A DNA stretch of 9,317 nt from CF-96 sp036269455 (GTDB lineage Bacteria; Chloroflexota; Dormibacteria; Aeolococcales; Aeolococcaceae). The translations under genes and the position numbers were made by a program. Below the pieces are notes generated by a model. That model saw only the letters and a list, made by a program, of their open reading frames with translations, ran no database searches and had not been told where the DNA came from. Positions 1-5,752 of this stretch are shown here, piece after piece; position 1 is the stretch's first letter, and every line of letters starts with the position of its first letter. The stretch spans positions 1 to 9,317 of the forward strand of contig DATARS010000095.1 in assembly GCA_036269455.1 (NCBI GenBank), given 5' to 3'.

Positions 1-1329
1 GCCGAGCTCCCCGGCCAGGTATGGGGCCCGCGCCAGGCCGGCGCCGTGGTGGTGGGCGATGCTCGCGCCGCTCTCGGCGGCCGCGGCCATCACCTCCTCC
101 CAGAGCTCCTCGTGGAGGCGGAGCGCCTCGCCGTCGTCCCCGGTGACACCGGCGAAGCTGAAGTAGAGGCAGGCTCCGTCAGGATAGCCGTGACAGAGGT
201 GGCAGAGGACGATCAGCCGGCCGCCGAGGCGGCGGCGCACCGACTGGTGGAGCGCCACCAGCCGCGGCCAGGGGGCGGCGAGCTCGACGGTGTCGAGGAC
301 CGCCCCGGGCAGGGGCAGGTAGCGCGCCTGGGCGAAACCGATGTCGTCGCGGCGGCGGTACCAGGCCTCCACCGCGGCGGGGTCGCGGGGGCTCCCGCCA
401 TGGGACGCGCAGATCGCGGCGAGCTCCGCCGCCTCCGCCTCCGCGACCCCGGCGCGGCCCTCACAGGAGCTGAGCAGCAGCGCGCCGCTCCCCTCCCCCA
501 CCCCCAGCTCGGCGGCCTGGAGCGCGGTGTCGGCGGGGTCGTAGAGGCGCAGCAGTGACGGGCGCAGTCCCGCCTGGAGGAGCTCGCGAACCGCCGCCAC
601 CCCGGCGGCGAAGCCGTCGAAGACGGCGGCGTGGTCGACCCGGCGCTCCGGGAGCGGGTGCAGGCGCAGGGTCACCTCGACGACCACCCCGAAGCCGCCC
701 TCGCTGCCGAGGAAGAGGCGGCGCAGGTCGGGGCCGGCTCCGCTCGAGGGCTGGGCGCGGAGCGACACCGGGGTGCCGTCGGGGAGCACCGCCTCGAGCC
801 CGGCGACGAGGTCGTCGATGCGCCCGTAGCGGGTGCTGAGCTGACCCGCCGACCGGGTGGCGACGAAGCCGCCGACGGTCGAGAGCGCGAGCGACGAGGG
901 GTGGTGGCCGGTGGTGCGGCCGCGCTCCCGGCAGGCCTCCTCGAGACGGACGCCGAGCAGCCCGGGCTCGACCACGACCCAGCCGCTCTCCAGGTCCCAG
1001 GCGAGGATGCGGTCGAGGCGCTTGAGGTCGAGCACCACCCCGCCGCGGACGGGGATGGCGGCGCCGCAGACCCCGGTGCCGGCGCCGAACGGGGTCAGCG
1101 GCACGCCGGCGCGATGGCAGGCGGCGCAGACCGCGGCCACCTGCTCGCGGGTCGCCGGCCAGACCACCGCGTCGGGTCCGGGCAGCACCTCGCCGGCGCG
1201 TTCACGGATCAGCGCTCTCGGCCAGAGGTCGTGGGCGACGGCGTCGCGGTCGGCCGGGTCGGTGCTCATCCCCGGCTCGCCGACGGCGGAGCGCAGGTCG
1301 TCCAGAAGAGCGCCCGGCAGCGCGGTCAC
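1..1329 (-). CDS. FAD-linked oxidase, alkyl-dihydroxyacetonephosphate synthase (AGPS)-like, partial (3' end outside window)
   Basis: 443 codons are read on the minus strand and the frame is still open at base 1. The protein belongs to the PCMH-type FAD-binding oxidase family. A PFGAGTGVCGA FAD-loop lies at residues 80-90. Residues 141-185 hold GHHPSSLALSTVGGFVATR and the YGRIDDLV run, which closely match the AGPS signature. LGSEGGFGVVVEVTL is at 207-221. GACLYFSF at 385-392 carries a Tyr (389) at the place of the catalytic Tyr of AGPS. A HHHGAG run at 426-431 corresponds to the AGPS HHH active-site motif. AGPS itself exchanges the acyl chain of acyl-DHAP for a fatty alcohol to make an ether lipid precursor. 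Bacterial relatives may instead be 2-hydroxyacid or glycerol-phosphate oxidases, so the substrate is inferred only. The GTG start at 1329 overlaps the glpB stop (GTGA), giving translational coupling, with a weak GAGG four bases upstream. Residues 9-36 (the LDDLRSAVG and DPADR stretch up to DLWP) look like the family's usual N terminus, which favours this start over Met21. Confidence 0.85.
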   Translation of the reverse strand, partial: MTALPGALLDDLRSAVGEPGMSTDPADRDAVAHDLWPRALIRERAGEVLPGPDAVVWPATREQVAAVCAACHRAGVPLTPFGAGTGVCGAAIPVRGGVVLDLKRLDRILAWDLESGWVVVEPGLLGVRLEEACRERGRTTGHHPSSLALSTVGGFVATRSAGQLSTRYGRIDDLVAGLEAVLPDGTPVSLRAQPSSGAGPDLRRLFLGSEGGFGVVVEVTLRLHPLPERRVDHAAVFDGFAAGVAAVRELLQAGLRPSLLRLYDPADTALQAAELGVGEGSGALLLSSCEGRAGVAEAEAAELAAICASHGGSPRDPAAVEAWYRRRDDIGFAQARYLPLPGAVLDTVELAAPWPRLVALHQSVRRRLGGRLIVLCHLCHGYPDGACLYFSFAGVTGDDGEALRLHEELWEEVMAAAAESGASIAHHHGAGLARAPYLAGELG

Positions 1330-2612
1330 GCGGCCTCGACGCCGCGCAGCCGCGCCGCCGTCCGCCCCGCGCGCGCCGCGGTCCACACCGCGACGCCGAG
1401 GCCGCCGGAGCGCAGGGTGGTGTCGAGCCCGGCGAGCAGCGCCCCGCACGCCACCAGGTTGTCGAGCACCGGGGCGTCGAAGCCGTCGACCGGACGGCCG
1501 GAGGCGTCGGTGCGCACCCCCGCGGCCAGGAAGGGCTGGGGGGCGAAGCGGGTCCGCTCGACCAGATCCCGCGGGCTCAGCGAGCCGGCGTCGCGGCCGT
1601 CGACGAAGAGGGGCAGCCCGAGCAGCGGCTCGCGCAGCCGCCGGTCGGCCACCAGCCCGCCGCCGAGGAAGCTGCCGGTGGCGAGCACCAGCACCTCGCA
1701 GGCGAGCCGCTCGCCGCCAGCGACCTCGACGGCGACGGCGCGATCGCCCTCGCAGGACACCGCGGTGACGCTCCCGGTCAGCACCTCCACCCCGGCGCGG
1801 CGCGCCATCGTCTCGGCGGCGCGGGCGAGGCGCCACCCCGGGGCCGATGGCGGCGGGCTGAGCAGCTCGGCGACCCGGATCCCGCCGGCGGCCTCCACCC
1901 GGGCGCGCACCCTGTCGGAGTCCTCGAGGCCGAGCACCGCGGGGAGCAGGACGAGGTCGACCCCGCCGCCGCCGAGCGTCGCGGCGAGCGCCTCGCCGAG
2001 CACCTCGGCGCCGCCGGGCGCCTCGACCGCCCGGGCCACGCTGGCGTCGTCGAGGTCGCCGGCGATGTCCTCGAGCTCCGGGAGGGCGAGGTCCAGGGTC
2101 ACGCCGCGGCACTCGATCCGCAGACGCTGGGCGATCGCCGCGGCCACGGCGTCCGCGTCCGTGCGGAGCAGCCCGCGGATGCCGGCGACCGCCACCCGCC
2201 GGAGCTCGCGAAGGTCGCCGCCGGCGACGCTCTCGACGGCGACACCGGCGTGCCGGAGCTGGCCGGTGACCGCGGCGAGCAGCGCGGGGCGCTCCAGCCC
2301 GACCCGCAGGCGCAGGCCGGCCGCTCCCAGCGCGGCCGCCAGCCGCCCCGCCTCGGCCTCGAGCTCCGCGAGCGGCGGGGGCGCCGCACCCCCGGCGAGG
2401 TAGGGATGATCCGCGGCGTCCCGAGGCAGCCGGGCCAGCCAGGCGGACGCCTCCCAGGCGCCGGACGGGGGGACCATGTCGAGGGCTCCGGAGGACATCG
2501 CGGTCGCGGCGGGACCCCGGCGCACCAGGACGACCTTCAGCCCGGAGCGGGCGGCCGTGACCGCGGCCCAGCATCCCGCCAGTCCCCCACCGACGACGAC
2601 GACCTCCGGCAT
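1326..2612 (-). CDS. glpB: Anaerobic glycerol-3-phosphate dehydrogenase subunit B (flavoprotein)
   Basis: This 428-aa protein is close in length to E. coli GlpB (about 419 aa). The N terminus is a Rossmann FAD-binding motif, VVVGGGLAG, at residues 5-13. It is followed by the GlpB-like stretch VRRGPAATAMSSGALDMV at about 30-47. Near the C terminus are LATGSFLGGGLVADR, RFAPQPFLAAGVRTD and LDNLVACGALLAGLD followed by SGGLGVAVWTAARAG, which match GlpB closely. In the known GlpABC complex, GlpA oxidises sn-glycerol-3-phosphate to DHAP, GlpC is the iron-sulfur membrane anchor and GlpB is an accessory flavoprotein. Here glpB is the first gene of its operon and is coupled to an AGPS-like oxidase instead of following glpA, so any GlpA or GlpC partner must lie outside the window. 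The ATG at 2612 lies seven codons before the FAD motif, so the start is well placed. No Shine-Dalgarno is visible before it, and a leaderless transcript is possible. Confidence 0.9.
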   Translation of the reverse strand: MPEVVVVGGGLAGCWAAVTAARSGLKVVLVRRGPAATAMSSGALDMVPPSGAWEASAWLARLPRDAADHPYLAGGAAPPPLAELEAEAGRLAAALGAAGLRLRVGLERPALLAAVTGQLRHAGVAVESVAGGDLRELRRVAVAGIRGLLRTDADAVAAAIAQRLRIECRGVTLDLALPELEDIAGDLDDASVARAVEAPGGAEVLGEALAATLGGGGVDLVLLPAVLGLEDSDRVRARVEAAGGIRVAELLSPPPSAPGWRLARAAETMARRAGVEVLTGSVTAVSCEGDRAVAVEVAGGERLACEVLVLATGSFLGGGLVADRRLREPLLGLPLFVDGRDAGSLSPRDLVERTRFAPQPFLAAGVRTDASGRPVDGFDAPVLDNLVACGALLAGLDTTLRSGGLGVAVWTAARAGRTAARLRGVEAA

Positions 2613-2614
2613 CC

Positions 2615-2630
2615 CCGGGATGCTACCCGG
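2615..2630 (-). promoter_or_regulatory. Candidate glpB -10 hexamer inside a CCGGG/CCCGG dyad
   Basis: On the minus strand TAGCAT (2625-2620) matches four of six bases of the TATAAT consensus and ends seven bases before the glpB ATG. Transcription would then begin at or beside the start codon, which would explain why no ribosome binding site is seen. The hexamer is framed exactly by inverted arms, CCGGG at 2615-2619 and CCCGG at 2626-2630, so a protein bound there would cover the -10. No convincing -35 lies 16-18 bases upstream, so this is a weak call. Confidence 0.3.
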
Positions 2631-2694
2631 CCATCCACGCCGGACGGAGTGGCGCCCTTCCCCGACCGGGGTTGCAATGCCGACGAATCGGCGA

Positions 2695-2711
2695 CGATTG
2701 CCAGTCGATTG
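2695..2711. promoter_or_regulatory. CGATTG direct repeat, 11-bp period
   Basis: CGATTG occurs at 2695-2700 and again at 2706-2711, start to start 11 bases, about one turn of the helix. It lies in the AT-richer divergent region between glpB and the LuxR-type gene. The spacing is what a cooperatively bound regulator would use. It may also be chance, since the unit is only six bases long. Confidence 0.25.
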
Positions 2712-2719
2712 TCACAGGC

Positions 2720-2733
2720 GACTGCCTGCAGTC
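2720..2733. promoter_or_regulatory. Perfect dyad GACTGC-N2-GCAGTC, candidate operator
   Basis: Two six-base arms are perfect inverted repeats around a two-base centre (CT). The site lies midway between the divergent glpB and luxR-type start codons. A dyad of this size is compatible with a dimeric helix-turn-helix protein, and the LuxR-type protein encoded next door is an obvious candidate. No promoter hexamers overlap it convincingly. Confidence 0.35.
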
Positions 2734-2762
2734 AGAGTCCGGAATGCACCGCTGATTGCGTC

Positions 2763-2792
2763 TTGCTGTACAGAACTGTCACCGAATACCAT
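2763..2792 (+). promoter_or_regulatory. Candidate promoter of the LuxR-type regulator gene
   Basis: TTGCTG (2763-2768) and TACCAT (2787-2792) are separated by 18 bases and match sigma70-type -35 and -10 hexamers at three and four positions. Transcription would start near 2799, just upstream of the GGAGGGGG ribosome binding site at 2811, so the ATG at 2831 would be the first usable start. The -35 overlaps a perfect 8-bp palindrome, CTGTACAG (2766-2773), which could be an operator. TGTCAC occurs at 2710-2715 and 2777-2782. Confidence 0.35.
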
Positions 2793-2810
2793 CTCCTCGC
2801 AGGCCGGAGC

Positions 2811-2818
2811 GGAGGGGG
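2811..2818 (+). promoter_or_regulatory. Ribosome binding site GGAGGGGG deciding the start at 2831
   Basis: A purine-rich GGAGGGGG lies 12 bases before the ATG at 2831. The spacing is long but usable. It favours this ATG over an in-frame TTG at 2756, which would add 25 residues rich in Arg and Pro and lies upstream of the candidate promoter. Confidence 0.5.
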
Positions 2819-2830
2819 CACCCACGACAG

Positions 2831-5641
2831 ATGGCTCGTGATCGGACGGCGCGTGTGTGGGAGCGTGATACCACCCTTCGCGCCGCCGGTCGTCTGGTCA
2901 CCGGTCTGCGCGAGGGGCGGGGCGGCGCCCTGTTCGTGATCGGCGAGGCCGGGCTGGGCAAGACCACCGTCCTCGACGGCGCCCGGCGCGGCGCCGTGGC
3001 GGCGGGCGTGCACGTCGTCCTCGCGCGTGGCGATGCGATGGAGGCGTCTGTGCCCTTCGGAGTGGTCACCCAGATCATCCGCGAGTTCGGCGGCCGCGAG
3101 GCCCATCGCGTCGACATGAGCCTCCCCGGTCCGGAGCGCCGGGCGGCGCATTTCGTCACCGTGCTGCGCTGGCTCGAGGACGTCGCCGTCCAGCCCCTGC
3201 TGCTCGCCCTCGACGACCTCCACAGCGCCGACGCCGACTCGGTCGAGCTGCTCGCCTTCCTCTGCCGCCGCCTCCACCGCATGCCGGTGGCGGTGATCGG
3301 GACGATGCGCCCCTGGCCGGCGGACGCGCAGCGGGTCGTCGTCGCGCTCGCCGACGCCGGGCACGCCGACCTCGAGCGGCTCGCCCCGCTGAGCGAGGTC
3401 TCCGCCGGACGCCTGCTCGCCGAGTCCAGCGGTGGCCAGGTCGACGGGGCGACCGCGGAGCGCGCCTGGAGGCTCTGCGGCGGCAATCCCCTGCTCCTCG
3501 AGCAGGTGGCCCTCTACCTGCGCCGTGGCGAGGAGATCCCGCTCGCCCTCGACGAGGCGGCGGCGCCGGCGCTCACCGAGAGGCTCCTGCTCGGCCGCTT
3601 CGCCGGGCTGGCTGACGCCGGCCTGCGCTGCGCTCGCGGTGCCAGCGTGCTCGGCAGCCAGTTCCGCATCGAGGTGGCCGCGGCGGTGGCCGGGCTCGGC
3701 GAGGCCGAGGTCGGCCTCGCCGGCGAGGCGCTGGTGCGCAGCGGGCTGGTGCGGCCGGTGCGCGGCGACATGGTCGAGTTCGCCCATCCCCTCTTCTCCC
3801 AGGCGCTCTACGCCGACCTCACCCCACCGGGCCGCAGCCGCCTGCACGAGCGGGCCTTCGAGGTGCTCCGCGGCCTCGGACGCGACGCCGAGGCCGCCGA
3901 GCAGGCGGTGCGCGGCGGCCTGGTGGGCAGCCCGCCGGCGCTCGCGCTCATCGAGAGGGTCGGCCGCTCCGCGGCGCGCCGCGGTGCCGTCGCCACCGCA
4001 TCGCGGCTGCTCGAGTCGGCGGTCCAGCTCGCCGGCGACCGCGCCTCGCCCGATCTGCTCCAGGTCACCGGCGAGGCCACCCTCAGCGCCGGGGGCCGCT
4101 CCTCGACCATCGCGACGCTCGAGCGGCTGGTGCAGCACCCCGAGGCGGACCTCGCCTCCCGGACGGCCGCGCTGCGGCTGCTGGCCCGGGCGCGCTGGCT
4201 CGGGGCCGACTTCGACGCCGCCGCGGCCTGCTGGGAGGACGGCGCCGAGCTCGCCGCCCCGGACCAGCCCGCCCTCGCCGCCGAGTGCCTCCTCGACTAC
4301 GCCCAGGTCCTGGGCCTCGTCTGCCGGACGGCCGAGAGCCTCGAGGTGGCGACGCGGGCGCGGGCGCTGGCCCAGCGTGGAGGCGCGGCACTGTCCCAGC
4401 GCGCCGAGGCGATCTGGGGGCTCGCCGCGCTGCTCACCGGCGATCCGAGCGGCATCGAGCCGATGGCGGAGACGGTGCGCGGGCTGCGGGCGCGGCCTCC
4501 CTCGCACAGCGCCGCCGCCTGGGGCTGGAGCGCCCTCGCCGTCTACGCCATCGCGTCGCGCTACGTCGAGCGCTTCGCCGACGCCGAGCAGCTGATGGCC
4601 CACGCGCTGGCGAGCGCCGAGCACGCCGGAGCGCCGGGGATGGTCTGCGCCATCGCCACCGTCCAGGCCGACACCATGCTCCGGCTCGGACGCCTCGACG
4701 AGGCGCTGCGGCTCGCCGAGCGTGCCACCGGCCTCGCCGACCTCGAGCCCTCGATCGAGGCCCACGCGTGGGTGACCCTCGCCGCCGTCCATCTCCACCT
4801 GGGTGATCTCGACCGGAGCGAAGCCTGCTGCGACCGGGCCGATGGATTCGCGCGGCAGCGGGCGCAGCTGCTCGCCGTGCTCCAGGTGTGCGACGTCCGC
4901 GGCCGCTGCCTGCTCGGCCGGGGCCAGCCCGAGCGCGCCCGCGAGGTGTTCCTCCGCGCCGAGGAGATCAGCCGGTTCATGAGGCTCGGCGAGCCCTGCG
5001 TGGTCCCCTGGGCGGGCCCGGCGATCACCGCGCACGCGAGCTGCGGCGCCCACGACGATGCCGCCCGGGTGATCTCCTGGCTCGAGGACGCCGCCGAGGC
5101 GCTGCCGTGCCGCTGGCCGCGGATCGCGGCGGCCACCGGCCGGGCGATCCTCGCCGAGCGACGCGGGGACCTCGAATCGGCGCATTCGTTCCACGAGCGG
5201 GCGGTCACCCTCCACCGCGAGGTGACGCTGCCCCTCGAGCGCATCGCCTCGCTGATCGAGCAGGGGAGCTTCCTGCGCCGCGGGGGCGCCCCGGCGCGGG
5301 CGCGGCCGCTGCTCGCCGAGGCCGTGCGCCACGCCCAGCAGCTGGGGGCGCGCGGCCTCGCGGAGCGCGCCCTCGCCGACCTCCGGGTGGCGGGGGGCCG
5401 CCGGCCGCGGCGATCCGACCCCCACCGCCTCACCGCCCAGGAGGCACGGGTCACCCGGCTCGCCGCCGAGGGCCACACCAACCAGGAGATCGGCCGCCTC
5501 CTCTCGCTGTCGACGAGCACGGTGAAGACCCACCTCGAGCGCGCCTTCGCCAAGCTCCAGGTGCGCTCGCGGCGCGAGCTGGGCGCCGCGTATCTCGCCG
5601 CCGGTGGCGAGGAGGGCGTCGTGGCGGGGGGCCGCGGCTAA
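2831..5641 (+). CDS. LAL-type LuxR-family transcriptional regulator with STAND ATPase
   Basis: This 936-aa cytoplasmic regulator is of normal length for the large ATP-binding LuxR (LAL) class. It has a P-loop, GEAGLGKT, at residues 38-45. A Walker B, LLLALDD, lies at 123-129, a sensor-like VIGTMRP at 156-162, and a GGNPLLL motif of the STAND NTPases at 218-224. A long helical-repeat region (about 330-850) contains TPR-like units, for example around LGRLDEALRLAERA, GQPERAREVFLRAEE and GDLESAHSFHERA. The C-terminal LuxR helix-turn-helix is at about 866-924, with LTAQEARVTRLAAEGHTNQE and STSTVKTHLERAFAKL. In this class, ligand or partner binding with ATP turnover controls DNA binding. The gene is divergent from glpB and is followed after 111 nt by another giant regulator in the same orientation. 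Targets and inducer cannot be read from the sequence. ATG 2831 was chosen over TTG 2756 from the ribosome site and promoter-like hexamers. Confidence 0.93.
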   Translation: MARDRTARVWERDTTLRAAGRLVTGLREGRGGALFVIGEAGLGKTTVLDGARRGAVAAGVHVVLARGDAMEASVPFGVVTQIIREFGGREAHRVDMSLPGPERRAAHFVTVLRWLEDVAVQPLLLALDDLHSADADSVELLAFLCRRLHRMPVAVIGTMRPWPADAQRVVVALADAGHADLERLAPLSEVSAGRLLAESSGGQVDGATAERAWRLCGGNPLLLEQVALYLRRGEEIPLALDEAAAPALTERLLLGRFAGLADAGLRCARGASVLGSQFRIEVAAAVAGLGEAEVGLAGEALVRSGLVRPVRGDMVEFAHPLFSQALYADLTPPGRSRLHERAFEVLRGLGRDAEAAEQAVRGGLVGSPPALALIERVGRSAARRGAVATASRLLESAVQLAGDRASPDLLQVTGEATLSAGGRSSTIATLERLVQHPEADLASRTAALRLLARARWLGADFDAAAACWEDGAELAAPDQPALAAECLLDYAQVLGLVCRTAESLEVATRARALAQRGGAALSQRAEAIWGLAALLTGDPSGIEPMAETVRGLRARPPSHSAAAWGWSALAVYAIASRYVERFADAEQLMAHALASAEHAGAPGMVCAIATVQADTMLRLGRLDEALRLAERATGLADLEPSIEAHAWVTLAAVHLHLGDLDRSEACCDRADGFARQRAQLLAVLQVCDVRGRCLLGRGQPERAREVFLRAEEISRFMRLGEPCVVPWAGPAITAHASCGAHDDAARVISWLEDAAEALPCRWPRIAAATGRAILAERRGDLESAHSFHERAVTLHREVTLPLERIASLIEQGSFLRRGGAPARARPLLAEAVRHAQQLGARGLAERALADLRVAGGRRPRRSDPHRLTAQEARVTRLAAEGHTNQEIGRLLSLSTSTVKTHLERAFAKLQVRSRRELGAAYLAAGGEEGVVAGGRG

Positions 5642-5686
5642 GCCATCGGCCACCCCGGCGGACGCTGAACTCGCCACTCCCGGGTA

Positions 5687-5696
5687 CCGTCGACGG
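5687..5696. promoter_or_regulatory. 10-bp perfect palindrome CCGTCGACGG, candidate operator
   Basis: A perfect 10-base palindrome lies in the gap between the two regulator genes, overlapped on its left by GGTACC (5683-5688) and CCCGGG (5679-5684). It sits 57 bases before the second gene's ATG, where a promoter or operator would be expected. In so GC-rich a genome short palindromes of this kind are not rare, so the call is tentative. Confidence 0.25.
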
Positions 5697-5708
5697 GCAA
5701 GGGCGAAC

Positions 5709-5729
5709 CCCCGGCGGCAGGTGCCGGGG
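5709..5729 (+). other. Strong GC stem-loop in the leader of the SARP-type regulator gene
   Basis: CCCCGGC (5709-5715) pairs perfectly with GCCGGGG (5723-5729) around a seven-base loop. The stem ends 11 bases before the ribosome binding site. It has no following U-run, so it is not a classical intrinsic terminator. It could slow readthrough from the upstream gene, stabilise the mRNA or limit translation of the downstream gene. Confidence 0.4.
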
Positions 5730-5740
5730 CCCGGTGCGAT

Positions 5741-5749
5741 GAGGGGTGG
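5741..5749 (+). promoter_or_regulatory. Ribosome binding site GAGGGGTGG
   Basis: The purine-rich GAGGGGTGG ends three bases before the ATG at 5753, with its GAGGGG core eight nucleotides... six bases plus two from the start, a normal distance. It supports this start, which lies about 26 residues before the conserved MalT-like opening VTAKLRRP. Confidence 0.6.
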
Positions 5750-5752
5750 ACG

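Noticed and set aside
46..558. Plus-strand 170-codon open frame at the left edge
   Set aside because: It is antisense to the AGPS-like gene and codon-aligned with it, ending where the real gene uses a TCA serine codon. It has no family resemblance.
631..2403. Long plus-strand open frame (590 codons) opposite glpB and the AGPS-like gene
   Set aside because: It is antisense to two confidently recognised genes, crosses their junction and is full of low-complexity Arg/Ala/Ser/Pro. It is a shadow of high-GC coding sequence.
2756..2830. TTG start giving the LuxR-type protein 25 more residues
   Set aside because: The extension is Arg/Pro-rich and unlike the family. It lies upstream of the promoter-like hexamers, and a GGAGGGGG precedes the ATG at 2831 instead.
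5679..5696. Overlapping SmaI, KpnI and SalI-like hexamers resembling a cloning polylinker
   Set aside because: No further vector sequence surrounds them, and base composition and gene spacing are continuous with the neighbours. Such hexamers are expected by chance in GC-rich DNA.
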